Notes: generated by a model from the letters alone, not told the origin. Counted from the first letter of the stretch, positions 8,248 through 18,537 are shown. The stretch is DNA of 64,000 nt from Shewanella halifaxensis HAW-EB4 (GCF_000019185.1 NC_010334.1:558001-622000); one strand, 5' to 3'. A program made the numbers and translations.

Positions 8248-9915
8248 ATGGCTGAATTAAAAGAAGTTTTGATTCCTGATATCGGTGGCGATGAAGTTCA
8301 GGTTATTGAGATCTGTGCTGCGGTCGGCGACACGCTTGCCGCTGAAGAGTCAATTATCACGGTTGAAAGTGATAAGGCGACGATGGATATCCCTGCACCT
8401 TTTGCTGGCGTATTGAGCGAACTTAAAGTTGCGGTAGGTGATACGGTTTCAGAAGGTACACTTATCGCCATGATGTCTGCAGCGGGGGCACAAGCTCCTA
8501 CTGAGGTAGAGTCTACACCAGCTGCCCCTGACGCCGTTCAGGCTCCTGTTGCCGCTCAGGCTCCAGCACCAGAAGAAGCGCCAGCGGCTTCGGTTGCAAG
8601 CACAACTCAGGTGATTGAAGTTAGCGTGCCAGATATTGGTGATGCAAGTGATGTCGATGTGATTGAAGTCTTAGTTGCCGTGGGCGACAAGATTGATGCC
8701 GATACTGGCTTAATTACTCTTGAGACAGATAAAGCGACCATGGAGGTGCCAGCACCTTCGGCGGGTATCGTTAAAGAACTTAAAGTTGCCGTTGGCGACA
8801 AGGTATCGATGGGTTCACTGGTATTGATGCTTGAAGTTAGCGATGCTGCTCCTGCAGCACCGGTTGTGGCAGCTCCTGCAACAAGCACTCCAGCTCCTGT
8901 TGCGCCAGCACCCGTTGCTCAAGCGGCCTCGGCAAACAAGCCGCCTGTGCCGCATCATCCAAGTGCGGGCAGTCAGCCTAAAACCGGTGCCGTACATGCT
9001 TCACCTGCAGTACGTCGTTTAGCACGTGAGTTTGGTGCAGATCTTACTTTGGTAAAAGGTACGGGTCGTAAAGGACGTATTCTTAAGGAAGACGTACAGG
9101 CATTTATCAAGTATGAGCTCAGTCGTCCTAAAGCCTCTGCTGCAACAGCCGTTGCAGGTGGCGCAGGTGGATTGAGTGTGATTGCTGCACCAAAAGTCGA
9201 TTTTGCTAAGTTTGGTGAAGTTGAAGAAGTGCCACTCAGTCGTATTCAGAAGATCTCTGGTCCAAACTTACATCGCAACTGGGTAACCATCCCACATGTG
9301 ACGCAGTTTGATGAAGCTGATATCACTGAGCTTGAAGCATTCCGCAAGGATCAAAATGCCGTCGCTGCAAAGAAGAAAGCGGATTATAAGATCACGCCTT
9401 TAGTCTTTATGATGAAAGCGGTGGCTAAAACCTTGGCTGAATTCCCAGTGTTTAATTCAAGCTTGAGTGCCGATGGTGAATCACTCATCCAGAAGAAATA
9501 CTTCCATATTGGTGTTGCGGTTGATACGCCAAATGGATTGATGGTGCCAGTGGTACGTGATGTCGATAAGAAAGGCATCGTAGAGCTATCACGTGAGTTA
9601 ACGGAGATCTCTGTTAAGGCGCGTGACGGCAAGCTGAAAGCGGCTGATATGCAGGGTAGCTGTTTTACTATTTCAAGTCTTGGTGGTATTGGCGGCACGG
9701 CGTTTACGCCAATCGTTAACTACCCTGACGTTGCCATCTTGGGGGTGTCTAAGTCTGAGATTAAGCCTAAGTGGAATGGTAAAGAGTTCGAGCCTAAGTT
9801 GATGTTGCCGTTGTCGTTGTCATACGATCACCGTGTGATTGATGGCGCGATGGCTGCACGATTCAGTGTCACGCTTTCCAGCATTCTAAGTGATATTCGC
9901 ACACTTATTTTGTAA
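8248..9915 (+). CDS. aceF: AceF, dihydrolipoyllysine acetyltransferase (E2) with two lipoyl domains
   Basis: E2 core of pyruvate dehydrogenase, passing acetyl from E1 to CoA. Domains in order: lipoyl 1 (about 1-76, lipoyl-lysine K43 in SDKATMD), Ala/Pro linker, lipoyl 2 (about 120-196, K162 in TDKATME), long Ala/Pro linker, peripheral-subunit-binding domain (about 249-288, HASPAVRRLAREFGADL...GRILKEDV), and the catalytic acyltransferase domain ending SLSYDHRVIDGAMAARF, with the active-site His near 528. Two lipoyl domains rather than the three of E. coli account for the shorter 555-residue chain. The ribosome site AGGGG lies 8 bases before the ATG. An intrinsic terminator follows, separating it from lpdA. 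Confidence 0.97.
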   Translation: MAELKEVLIPDIGGDEVQVIEICAAVGDTLAAEESIITVESDKATMDIPAPFAGVLSELKVAVGDTVSEGTLIAMMSAAGAQAPTEVESTPAAPDAVQAPVAAQAPAPEEAPAASVASTTQVIEVSVPDIGDASDVDVIEVLVAVGDKIDADTGLITLETDKATMEVPAPSAGIVKELKVAVGDKVSMGSLVLMLEVSDAAPAAPVVAAPATSTPAPVAPAPVAQAASANKPPVPHHPSAGSQPKTGAVHASPAVRRLAREFGADLTLVKGTGRKGRILKEDVQAFIKYELSRPKASAATAVAGGAGGLSVIAAPKVDFAKFGEVEEVPLSRIQKISGPNLHRNWVTIPHVTQFDEADITELEAFRKDQNAVAAKKKADYKITPLVFMMKAVAKTLAEFPVFNSSLSADGESLIQKKYFHIGVAVDTPNGLMVPVVRDVDKKGIVELSRELTEISVKARDGKLKAADMQGSCFTISSLGGIGGTAFTPIVNYPDVAILGVSKSEIKPKWNGKEFEPKLMLPLSLSYDHRVIDGAMAARFSVTLSSILSDIRTLIL

Positions 9916-9920
9916 AGTTA

Positions 9921-9949
9921 AAGGCTACTCAGATTGAGTAGCCTTTTTT
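9921..9949 (+). terminator. Intrinsic terminator after aceF
   Basis: GGCTACTC-AGATT-GAGTAGCC, a perfect 8-bp stem followed by six T, eight bases past the aceF stop. Confidence 0.9.
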
Positions 9950-10008
9950 CTAGATTGCTTAATTTTCAACTATTAATAATCATCACTAAGATTAAGCGCT
10001 ACTAGGAT

Positions 10009-10024
10009 TGTGATCCGTATCAAA
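10009..10024. promoter_or_regulatory. Possible CRP site upstream of lpdA
   Basis: TGTGATCCGTATCAAA keeps the left TGTGA half and most of the right half (TCAAA for TCACA) of the CRP consensus. It is 112 bases upstream of the lpdA start. Suggestive only. Confidence 0.4.
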
Positions 10025-10135
10025 CAAAGGTTAAAATGCGGCCACCTTACAAAGGATTTGGCCACAGTTTATCGTTGAGTCGGTACTTATCGTTAAGTCG
10101 ATGCCGCCAACGACATAAAAAGAATAGAGGAAAAC

Positions 10136-11563
10136 ATGAGTAACGAAATCAAAACTCAGGTAGTTGTACTAGGCGCTGGCCCTGCTGGTTATTCTGCTGC
10201 ATTCCGTGCTGCGGATTTAGGCCTAGATACTGTAATCGTTGAGCGTTTCAGTACATTGGGTGGTGTTTGTCTAAACGTAGGTTGTATCCCTTCTAAAGCC
10301 TTGCTTCATGTTTCTAAAGTGATTGAAGAAGCTAAAGCTGTTGCCGATCACGGTGTCGTTTTTGGTGAACCGAAGATCGATCTTGATAAATTACGTGGCT
10401 TTAAAGAAAAAGTTATCGGTCAGCTCACTAGCGGCTTGGGCGGAATGTCTAAGATGCGTAAAGTTGACGTGGTTAATGGTCTAGGCAAATTCACAGGCCC
10501 TAACACGCTAGAAGTTCAAGGTGAAGATGGCGTTAAGGTCGTTCACTTTGAGCAGGCGATTATTGCAGCGGGTTCTCGCCCAATTCAATTGCCATTTATC
10601 CCACACGAAGACCCACGTGTATGGGATTCGACTGACGCGCTAGAGCTTAAAGAAGTTCCTGGTAAGTTACTTGTTATGGGTGGCGGTATCATCGGCCTAG
10701 AAATGGGCACCGTGTACTCATCACTCGGTAGTGAGATTGACGTGGTTGAGATGTTTGACCAAGTTATTCCAGCAGCCGATAAAGACGTTGTTCGCGTATA
10801 CACTAAGAAGATCAAGAAGAAGTTCAACTTGATGCTTGAAACGAAAGTGACTGCAGTTGAAGCCAAAGAAGACGGCATCTATGTCACGATGGAAGGCAAG
10901 AAAGCACCTGCTGAACCTGTTCGTTATGATGCAGTTTTGGTTGCCATTGGCCGTATTCCAAATGGCAAAGGCTTAGACGCTGAAAAAGCGGGTGTGAAGA
11001 TTGATGAGCGTGGTTTCATCAATGTTGATAAGCAGATGCGCACAAACGTGCCGCATATCTTCGCTATCGGTGACATCGTTGGTCAGCCAATGCTAGCGCA
11101 CAAAGGTGTGCATGAAGGCCATGTTGCTGCTGAAGTGATTTCAGGCCTTAAGCATTTCTTCGACCCTAAGGTTATCCCATCAATCGCCTATACCGATCCT
11201 GAAGTCGCATGGGTTGGTCTAACGGAGAAAGAAGCAAAAGATCAAGGTGTTGCTTACGAAACCGCGACTTTCCCATGGGCTGCAAGTGGCCGCGCTATCG
11301 CTTCTGATTGTGCTGACGGTATGACGAAGCTCATTTTCGATAAAGAGACTCACCGTGTTATTGGTGGCGCTATTGTTGGTGTTAATGGTGGCGAACTATT
11401 AGGTGAAATCGGTCTAGCAATTGAAATGGGTTGCGATGCGGAAGATCTCGCTCTAACTATCCATGCTCATCCAACATTGCATGAGTCTGTTGGCCTAGCG
11501 GCTGAGATTTACGAAGGTTCTATCACCGATTTGCCAAACCCAAAGGCAAAGAAGAAAAAGTAA
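10136..11563 (+). CDS. lpdA: LpdA, dihydrolipoyl dehydrogenase (E3)
   Basis: FAD disulfide oxidoreductase that reoxidises dihydrolipoamide of pyruvate and 2-oxoglutarate dehydrogenases and the glycine cleavage system. Visible motifs: FAD-binding GAGPAG (14-19), redox-active pair C45/C50 in GGVCLNVGCIPSKALLH, NAD-binding GGGIIGLEMGTVYSSLGS, FAD motif IFAIGDIVGQPMLAHKG and the catalytic His-Glu in HAHPTLHESV near residue 447. Length 475 is standard. It has its own upstream region of 186 bases after the aceF terminator, consistent with independent transcription to serve several complexes. A ribosome site (AGAGGAAAAC) precedes the ATG. Confidence 0.97.
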   Translation: MSNEIKTQVVVLGAGPAGYSAAFRAADLGLDTVIVERFSTLGGVCLNVGCIPSKALLHVSKVIEEAKAVADHGVVFGEPKIDLDKLRGFKEKVIGQLTSGLGGMSKMRKVDVVNGLGKFTGPNTLEVQGEDGVKVVHFEQAIIAAGSRPIQLPFIPHEDPRVWDSTDALELKEVPGKLLVMGGGIIGLEMGTVYSSLGSEIDVVEMFDQVIPAADKDVVRVYTKKIKKKFNLMLETKVTAVEAKEDGIYVTMEGKKAPAEPVRYDAVLVAIGRIPNGKGLDAEKAGVKIDERGFINVDKQMRTNVPHIFAIGDIVGQPMLAHKGVHEGHVAAEVISGLKHFFDPKVIPSIAYTDPEVAWVGLTEKEAKDQGVAYETATFPWAASGRAIASDCADGMTKLIFDKETHRVIGGAIVGVNGGELLGEIGLAIEMGCDAEDLALTIHAHPTLHESVGLAAEIYEGSITDLPNPKAKKKK

Positions 11564-11590
11564 GCTGTTAAGATAAATAGCTTCCAATCC

Positions 11591-11618
11591 AATAAAGCGC
11601 TCTTTTGAGCGCTTTATT
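11591..11618 (+). terminator. Intrinsic terminator after lpdA
   Basis: AATAAAGCGCTC-TTTT-GAGCGCTTTATT is a perfect 12-bp stem, followed by ATTTTC, 28 bases past the stop. Confidence 0.85.
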
Positions 11619-11719
11619 ATTTTCAGCTGCTCGGATGAATGATTTTTTAGGTAATCAAAGGGTGAATCTCTGTTATCTAAATGATACATTCAGGTTAATC
11701 TCGAAAAGCCACAAAGCAG

Positions 11720-14700
11720 ATGAGAATAACAATCAAAAAAATTTGGCTTAGCTTACTGTTATTAGTCATTACGTACGCTGTCCCTGCTTTGGCCAGCGGT
11801 GCGGTGCAGCGGGTATTTACCGCAAACGATGGACTGAATAACGCGACTGTATGGGACATCAGTTTCGATAAGCATGGCTTTACTTGGTTGGCGACAGAGG
11901 AGGGCTTATATCGTGTTAGTAGTAACAAAGTCCGCCGTATCGATAAGCTCGGCTTAAATTCAAGACTCGGGGACAGCGCTCTCTACCTTGCTGAACCACT
12001 GGGCCTGCACCATATCCTTGTTAGTGGTGCTTATCAAATCTACCTTTATGATATTCATCGCAATGAATTTATTGAGTTTGGTAGTTCCAAATTATTTCCA
12101 GAATATCGCGGTGGCGGCATCGTCTCTCAAGTGGAAGAGAGCGGTGGTGATCGAATATTTTTAACCTATGATGGTGAATTGCTTCGATTTAACTATCAAA
12201 ATATGACGCTGCAGCGAATAAATTTTCTTCCTAGCAATCCTGATCATCCATGGCGAATTATGTTGCCGCTGTCTGAAAACCGTTTACTGGTTGGTAAAGA
12301 GAGTCACCTAGAAGTTCGCGATATTAATGGTGTTAGATTAGAGGTACTGCCATGGAGTGATGCATGGGGGGAGATCAAGAACGTTTTTAAACACTCTAGT
12401 GGTCGCGCTTGGATAACCACAAGTAAAGGTTTATTTGAAATTGACCAAAAAACCTTGTCGATAACACGAGTCGAGCAGCTTGAGCATTACATTACAAATA
12501 TTGCCGAAGATAAACATGGTTATTTATGGCTCTCTACCCGAGCAGGTTTGCTGCGATGGTTTCCTGATGCCGAAAAAGGCACCCTTTATGGCAACGAGTT
12601 AAAACTTAAATCTAATATCGATTATACCTACGACATAGCAGTAGATGACACAGGGCTGATTTGGGTGGGAGGCTCTGGTGATGGCGTGGCAATTTTAACG
12701 GTTGAGCCCAATTTTTTAAAAGATAAATACACTAAAACTGCGCCCTACAAAATAAAAGATGAAGTGATTTGGACTATCTATGCTGAAGATAACCATGTGT
12801 GGTTTGGTACTGATGCAGGGCTAATATTAGTCGATAATCTTACACAGAAATCTTATTTGATTAATCCTCATGGTATTAGCCTCAATGACAGCATTTATAA
12901 AATCGATTCCTTAAATAAAGATTTTCTATTGCTATCGACCACCAATGGCCTGTCGGTGGTTAACAAAAGTACGTTCCATAGCCAAAGTTTTGCTAGCTGG
13001 TCTGGTGGCCAAAGTTCGCTTGAATATAAAGTCGTTTACAACACCTATTTTGATCCTTTCATCGAAGGGCGGATCTGGTTTGCAACTAGCAGCGGACTAT
13101 ATTATTGGGAGCAAGGTTTTAAGGAGCCTAAGCCTGTACGTATCGGCAGTGCGCTTAATAGTCATGTTTTGGTGGAAATAACTGCGGTTACTCGAGATAG
13201 CAGTAATCGGTTATGGCTTGGTGGTAACCGTATTTTTGGCTATTTAGACGCCCAACTTACCTTTCATCCTAAGATGGAGCCTTTATCAACACAGGGTGTT
13301 GAATCTAGCGTTCGCTTCATTAAAGAGGTTGGTCCGGATGAGTTGTGGCTCGGGTTGAAATCCCATGGCTTATTGTCTTTTAATATGCATACGGGTGAGC
13401 TTAAGAACCTAACGGATAGCTGGAATGTAACCTGCCAAGGGGTCTATTTTATTGAAGAGGTAAGCCATTACCGTTTAATCGGCTGTCCTCAGTCGCTGAT
13501 CCGTCAGAATATGATTAATGGTGAGCTAATAACGATTTCATCATTGGATGGTTTGATAAGTGATGAGCTGAACGAGGGAGCCTATTTTTCTTCTGAAGAA
13601 GGGTTTTTTCTAGGAACACCTGATGGTGCCATGTTGATCGATATTGATTTGCTAAAAAATAGAGTCACTAACGAGTCGGTTCTATTGGAGTCAATAGAGA
13701 TCTATTTCGAAGACCGCACCGAATTGAGTTTGCTGCCAGAGAGTGATTACCATATTTTGCCCGGTGCACAGTTGGTCAGTTTTCAGTTGGCTAGACGCAA
13801 TTATCTCGACGCAAAACCTATGCGGTTAAAGTATCGTTTGCGACAAGGTGCTTCAGATGACGAGGCGAGTTATATTTTTCTCGAAGGTAAGTCTCACCTC
13901 AATATTTCAGGGTTGGGATCTGGTTCCTACGTACTCGATATTATCAGTTTAGATAATAACATTTGGTCTGAGACTCCGTTTTCTTTCCATTTTTATGTTG
14001 AACAATATTGGTGGCAGACCTCTTGGTTCAAGAGTGTGCTCTTACTGATTTTATTGTTGGTAGGATTAGGAGGGGCATTAATTCGCCAGCGGCAAGTGAA
14101 GGCCTTTAGGGAAATTAATTTAGCGCTTACCGACAGTGAGAATCGACTCAAACAAGCGCTTAAAGGCAGTAATTCTGAGCGCTGGGAGTGGCAACTAGGC
14201 AGCAATTTATTTTGTCTGGAAAACATTGCAGGGTTATTTAGCGATGGAGAGCCGCAAGTTTATCTTAAGTTAGAGCAGTTCCCTATTCATAGAGATGACG
14301 CAAGTGAAGTGATGGCTGCATGGCAAGATATGTTACTGGAACGTACTGATAGGTTCGAAGTCGAGTATCGCTATTGCAGAGCTGACAACACATGGGGTTG
14401 GGTTAGGGTCATGGGGCGCCCTGTTGAACGTAATCATTTAACAGGAGTGATTGAGCGTGTTGCTGGTATTTATAGTGATATCTCCGAGCAGCGAAAACTG
14501 AAAGACGATGTATATTTATTAGCACAAGCGTTTGAGAACACCTCTGAAGCCGTGCTTATTTTTGACAGCGCAGAGAGAGTTCAAGTTACCAATAAAGCTG
14601 CCAAGAACATGATGGGACTCGATTCAAAACGCTTAATAGGTCTACAGTTTTCGCAAGTATTACAAGGTGGTGAGAAAAACTCTAGTATCGTTAACCTGCT

Positions 14701-16183
14701 AGATCAGGGATTGAGTTGGGCGGGGGAGTGTTTTATTAATGCGGAGGATAGCCTACGGTGTGCCGTCTGGCTTAACGTTTCATCTATCTTAAATACCAAT
14801 GGTGATACAACGCACTATGTGGTGGTGTTTTCCGATATTACTGAGCGGAAACGAACCGAGGCGGACTTACGTCGATTAGCTAATTATGATGTATTAACGG
14901 GGTTACCTAATCGGTCACTGTTTTCCAGTAAACTCTCTCAATCTGTGTACCAAGCCGAAAGAGATGGGGGAAATCTAGCACTACTATTTTTGGATCTCGA
15001 CAGGTTCAAACATGTTAATGACTCTTATGGACACAGTATGGGAGATGCATTGCTAGTTGAAGCATCAAACCGATTACAGGCGCTTATTTCAGATGAGCAT
15101 GTATTGTGCCGTTTTGGTGGAGATGAGTTTGTTATTTTACTGCGTAACAACCCTGATATTGATGTTATTAATCACCTCTGTGATGCTTTATTAGCGAGCA
15201 TCGAGTTGCCTTTTGAGCTCTATGGCCGTGAGTTTTATATCTCAACCAGTATTGGTGTCAGTCTATGGCCTGAGGATGCAAAACAACCCGAATCATTGAT
15301 TAAAAATGCCGATTTGGCTATGTATCATGCGAAGGAAGAGGGCAAAGGTAACTTCAAGTATTACTCTGAGGAACGTAATGCCGAAGCGCTTTATCACCTT
15401 CGTCTTGAAGCCGAACTGCGAAAAGCGATTGAGCGAAATGAGCTAGAACTGCATTTTCAACCACAGATTGATATCCTTCAAAATGACAAATTGGTTGGCG
15501 TTGAAGCATTGCTGCGCTGGAATCATCCTAAAGAGGGCTTGGTTCGTACCGACATCTTCATTAAGGTGGCTGAGGCGTGCGGGCTCATTGTTGAGATAGA
15601 CCGTTGGGTTATGCGTGAGGCTTGCATTTACGGGGCTCGCTGGGCTGCACTCTTACCCGAACCGCTAAAGGTGTCGGTTAATATCTCTGCGCTACACTTT
15701 CGTCAGCCTGACTTTATTAAAGGTGTACAACAAGTTTTTGCTGAAACCAGCATGCCTAACACTGCGTTATCGTTTGAGATCACAGAAGGTGTGTTGATGA
15801 AAGAGCTAAAAGTAGCTAAGCAACATATTCAAGAACTTAAGAGCCTAGGAGTTAATGTGGCCATCGATGACTTTGGTACGGGATATTCGTCACTGGCTTA
15901 TTTGCGACATTTCGAAGTTAACACTCTTAAAATTGATCGCTCCTTTCTGATTGATATCGCAACTAATAAGGCTGATCAGGCGATTGCCAGTAGTATTATC
16001 GAGCTCGCGAGAAATCTTAAGCTAGATGTTGTTGCTGAAGGTGTGGAGACTCATGAGCAACTTGAGCAGGTCTTTAGTCGTGGCTGTTATGTCATTCAAG
16101 GGTATTACTTTGCCAAGCCTATGCCAGCTGCTGAAATTGAATCTTATATGGGATTAAATCAAGCGTTAAGCTTAGAGGTTTAA
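11720..16183 (+). CDS. Reg_prop/Y_Y_Y sensor with PAS-GGDEF-EAL output (cyclic-di-GMP turnover)
   Basis: A 1487-residue membrane sensor. A signal peptide (1-25, ending PALAS) leads into a periplasmic part with repeated two-component-regulator propeller motifs (for example DKHGFTWLATEEGLYR, HSSGRAWITTSKGLFEI, DKHGYLWLSTRAGLLRW, DDTGLIWVGGSGDGV, DSSNRLWLGGNR), then a Y_Y_Y-type domain (about 680-760). One membrane helix follows (about 770-790, VLLLILLLVGLGGAL), then two PAS-like domains, GGDEF (intact RFGGDEF near 1132) and EAL (EALLRW near 1262, NISALHF, FEITEG, IDDFGTGYSS, KIDRSF, AEGVET). Both catalytic signatures look intact, but the RxxD inhibitory site upstream of GGDEF is absent. The ligand is unknown; the hybrid propeller-to-GGDEF/EAL layout is typical of marine gammaproteobacteria. 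Confidence 0.9.
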   Translation: MRITIKKIWLSLLLLVITYAVPALASGAVQRVFTANDGLNNATVWDISFDKHGFTWLATEEGLYRVSSNKVRRIDKLGLNSRLGDSALYLAEPLGLHHILVSGAYQIYLYDIHRNEFIEFGSSKLFPEYRGGGIVSQVEESGGDRIFLTYDGELLRFNYQNMTLQRINFLPSNPDHPWRIMLPLSENRLLVGKESHLEVRDINGVRLEVLPWSDAWGEIKNVFKHSSGRAWITTSKGLFEIDQKTLSITRVEQLEHYITNIAEDKHGYLWLSTRAGLLRWFPDAEKGTLYGNELKLKSNIDYTYDIAVDDTGLIWVGGSGDGVAILTVEPNFLKDKYTKTAPYKIKDEVIWTIYAEDNHVWFGTDAGLILVDNLTQKSYLINPHGISLNDSIYKIDSLNKDFLLLSTTNGLSVVNKSTFHSQSFASWSGGQSSLEYKVVYNTYFDPFIEGRIWFATSSGLYYWEQGFKEPKPVRIGSALNSHVLVEITAVTRDSSNRLWLGGNRIFGYLDAQLTFHPKMEPLSTQGVESSVRFIKEVGPDELWLGLKSHGLLSFNMHTGELKNLTDSWNVTCQGVYFIEEVSHYRLIGCPQSLIRQNMINGELITISSLDGLISDELNEGAYFSSEEGFFLGTPDGAMLIDIDLLKNRVTNESVLLESIEIYFEDRTELSLLPESDYHILPGAQLVSFQLARRNYLDAKPMRLKYRLRQGASDDEASYIFLEGKSHLNISGLGSGSYVLDIISLDNNIWSETPFSFHFYVEQYWWQTSWFKSVLLLILLLVGLGGALIRQRQVKAFREINLALTDSENRLKQALKGSNSERWEWQLGSNLFCLENIAGLFSDGEPQVYLKLEQFPIHRDDASEVMAAWQDMLLERTDRFEVEYRYCRADNTWGWVRVMGRPVERNHLTGVIERVAGIYSDISEQRKLKDDVYLLAQAFENTSEAVLIFDSAERVQVTNKAAKNMMGLDSKRLIGLQFSQVLQGGEKNSSIVNLLDQGLSWAGECFINAEDSLRCAVWLNVSSILNTNGDTTHYVVVFSDITERKRTEADLRRLANYDVLTGLPNRSLFSSKLSQSVYQAERDGGNLALLFLDLDRFKHVNDSYGHSMGDALLVEASNRLQALISDEHVLCRFGGDEFVILLRNNPDIDVINHLCDALLASIELPFELYGREFYISTSIGVSLWPEDAKQPESLIKNADLAMYHAKEEGKGNFKYYSEERNAEALYHLRLEAELRKAIERNELELHFQPQIDILQNDKLVGVEALLRWNHPKEGLVRTDIFIKVAEACGLIVEIDRWVMREACIYGARWAALLPEPLKVSVNISALHFRQPDFIKGVQQVFAETSMPNTALSFEITEGVLMKELKVAKQHIQELKSLGVNVAIDDFGTGYSSLAYLRHFEVNTLKIDRSFLIDIATNKADQAIASSIIELARNLKLDVVAEGVETHEQLEQVFSRGCYVIQGYYFAKPMPAAEIESYMGLNQALSLEV

Positions 16184-16276
16184 ATCGAAATTTGTTTGTC
16201 ATTCCTTGCTATCACTTGCGTATAGACACTAAATAAAATACGTTAATACATCATCAGAAGAGTCGAATAAGTCATT

Positions 16277-18493
16277 ATGATACATAGAATTATTATTCTT
16301 TGTTTAGCCATTGCTAGCCCCCACGTTGCATTCGCAGAAGAACGCCCAAAAATTGGTTTAGTTTTGAGTGGCGGTGGTGCTAAGGGGGCCGCACATATCG
16401 GGGTGCTTAAAGTCCTCGAAGAAAAGCAGATCCCCATCGATTATATAACGGGTACCAGTATCGGTGCTTATGTGGGCGGTATGTATGCGTTAGGTTATAG
16501 TGCCGCCGAAATTGAAGCTATCATGATGAACACAGATTGGAGTCAAGGCTATTCAGATACTATTCCCAGAGAATCATTAAGTTATCGCGATAAAGAAACG
16601 CGTGATCAGTTTAATATTCCACTTAATGTTGGTTATAGCGATGAGCAGGTAAAAACCCCAGCCGGTTTGCTGCGTGGTCAAACCATGTCCCAGTTGCTGC
16701 GCAGCTCTACAGATCTGGTGCATCAGTTTGGTGATTTTGATGATCTATCTATCCCTTATAGAGCGGTTGCGACTAATTTAGCGACTAGCGAGCCGGTGGT
16801 GTTAAGTTCTGGGAGCGTCGTTGCAGCAATGCAGGCGTCGGCGACGGTACCTGGAGCGTTGCAACCTGCAGTTATTGACGGCAAGCTGCTAGTCGATGGT
16901 GGTATTGCCAACAATATGCCTATCGATGTGGTCAAGGCCATGGGGGCCGATATAGTTATCGCCGTCGATATAGGCTCACCCTTGATGGACAAATCTGAAC
17001 TTAACAGTACGATTGCAGTGCTCAATCAATTATCAACAATCCTTACCAATGCCAGTTCAGATAGACAAAAAGCGCTATTAACCGATCATGATATCTTGAT
17101 CCGTCCGAATATTGGCGAACTGAGTACAACAGACTTTAGCATTATGCCAATCGCACTCCCCTTAGGAGAGATTGCCGCGCGAGAGCAGGTTGGCAAGCTC
17201 GAACAATACAGTGTAGAGAATACTGAATACAAACAGTATTTAGCTGATAAAAAAGAGAAGAGTCTGCAATGGCTTGCGGATATTGATCGACCATTGATTA
17301 AAGTCATTTATGACAATGATTCTAAGATCAGCGAGAAATTACTGGCTGATAATTTAGAGTTGGACGTAGGGGACAACGTGACAGTTGAAGCCTTAGAAGC
17401 TGGCTTAGATAGAATTTATGCTCTGAATAAATTTGAACGGGTGGATGCCGAATTTACAGATACTGAAGATGGGCGTGTGTTAACCGTGACGACCAAGGCA
17501 AAATCTTGGGGGCCAAACTTTTTTCAGCTTGGCTTTAGTTGGGAAGATGACTTTAGTCTAGACTCGGTAATATCACTCGACATGGCTTATACCATGACAG
17601 AGCTAACAGAAAATGGCGGTGAGTGGCGCAATGAAGTTTCACTCGGATTCGATAAGTTAATTGCCTCGGAGTTTTATCAGCCGCTTGTAAAAGATCAAAC
17701 TTACTTTAGCCGGGCACGGGTGGAGTATGAGCTCAAAGACTGGAGCTTTTTTGAGAACAATAATCGGGTGTTAGAGCTGAAGCAAACGGCCTATCGCACT
17801 GAGTTGGGCATAGGCATCAATTACACTCAAAATGGTATGGTTGAAATCGGCATACTAGGTGAAATGGGCGATCTTGAAAACGATCTCTGGGGTTTTGGTA
17901 AGGTGGATTACGATGGTTATGGTGGCTATTTTAAGTTTGCCTATGATGACTTAAACAGCATCAACTTTCCCACATCGGGTAACCGCTTTACCTTCAATGT
18001 GTACATGAGGAAGGAGGGCTATGAGCTTGATGGTGTCGGTGACTCCTCTGATTTCTCTATGCAGTATGAGGCTGACTGGCGTGGAGCCGTTGGGGTGGGT
18101 AACCACGCCTTTGTGGGTATAGCATCACTGGCAACGGTTGATAAAGACGGTGCATTTACCGTTAACGTGTCTGAGCTTGGCGGATTTTTAAATCTTTCCG
18201 GTTACCACAAGAATGCACTGTATGGTTCGCATAAAATTTTTGGTGCCTTTGTCTATCAGTATGACTTAGGCCGAGATGTACTGGGCATGACCGAATATCC
18301 ACTCTACTTGGGTACCAGTATCGAGGCGGGTAATGTGTGGAACCAAAAAGATAGCGTGTCGTTAGAGGATTTGATCTATGCCGGAAGCTTGTACTTAGGT
18401 ATCGATACCAGCGTCGGCCCCGCCGCCTTTGGTTTTGGCGCGTCAGATGATGGTGAAAAAACCGTATTCTTGTTTATCGGTAAGAATTGGTAA
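16277..18493 (+). CDS. Patatin-like phospholipase with POTRA and outer-membrane barrel (PlpD-type, type Vd secretion)
   Basis: Signal peptide 1-20 (cleavage after AFA). The patatin domain carries the oxyanion motif GGGAKG (32-37), nucleophile motif GTSIG (Ser61) and the catalytic Asp in VDGGIANN (about 207), so the Ser-Asp dyad is complete. A POTRA-like segment (about 340-400, IKVIYDNDSKISEKLL...LDRIYALNKFERVDAEF) leads into a C-terminal Omp85/BamA-like 16-strand-type barrel ending in FLFIGKNW. At 738 residues this matches PlpD of Pseudomonas in size and order, in which the barrel exports the lipase domain to the surface. It stands alone with its own terminator. Substrate unknown; class A1 phospholipase activity is inferred from PlpD. 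Confidence 0.88.
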   Translation: MIHRIIILCLAIASPHVAFAEERPKIGLVLSGGGAKGAAHIGVLKVLEEKQIPIDYITGTSIGAYVGGMYALGYSAAEIEAIMMNTDWSQGYSDTIPRESLSYRDKETRDQFNIPLNVGYSDEQVKTPAGLLRGQTMSQLLRSSTDLVHQFGDFDDLSIPYRAVATNLATSEPVVLSSGSVVAAMQASATVPGALQPAVIDGKLLVDGGIANNMPIDVVKAMGADIVIAVDIGSPLMDKSELNSTIAVLNQLSTILTNASSDRQKALLTDHDILIRPNIGELSTTDFSIMPIALPLGEIAAREQVGKLEQYSVENTEYKQYLADKKEKSLQWLADIDRPLIKVIYDNDSKISEKLLADNLELDVGDNVTVEALEAGLDRIYALNKFERVDAEFTDTEDGRVLTVTTKAKSWGPNFFQLGFSWEDDFSLDSVISLDMAYTMTELTENGGEWRNEVSLGFDKLIASEFYQPLVKDQTYFSRARVEYELKDWSFFENNNRVLELKQTAYRTELGIGINYTQNGMVEIGILGEMGDLENDLWGFGKVDYDGYGGYFKFAYDDLNSINFPTSGNRFTFNVYMRKEGYELDGVGDSSDFSMQYEADWRGAVGVGNHAFVGIASLATVDKDGAFTVNVSELGGFLNLSGYHKNALYGSHKIFGAFVYQYDLGRDVLGMTEYPLYLGTSIEAGNVWNQKDSVSLEDLIYAGSLYLGIDTSVGPAAFGFGASDDGEKTVFLFIGKNW

Positions 18494-18511
18494 GCTTACC
18501 TTGTTCTATTT

Positions 18512-18537
18512 AAAGCCCGTCGAAAGATGGGCTTTTT
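18512..18537 (+). terminator. Intrinsic terminator after the patatin gene
   Basis: GCCCGTC-GAAA-GATGGGC with flanking AAA/TTT pairs, a GNRA-type tetraloop hairpin followed by TTTTTG. Confidence 0.88.
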
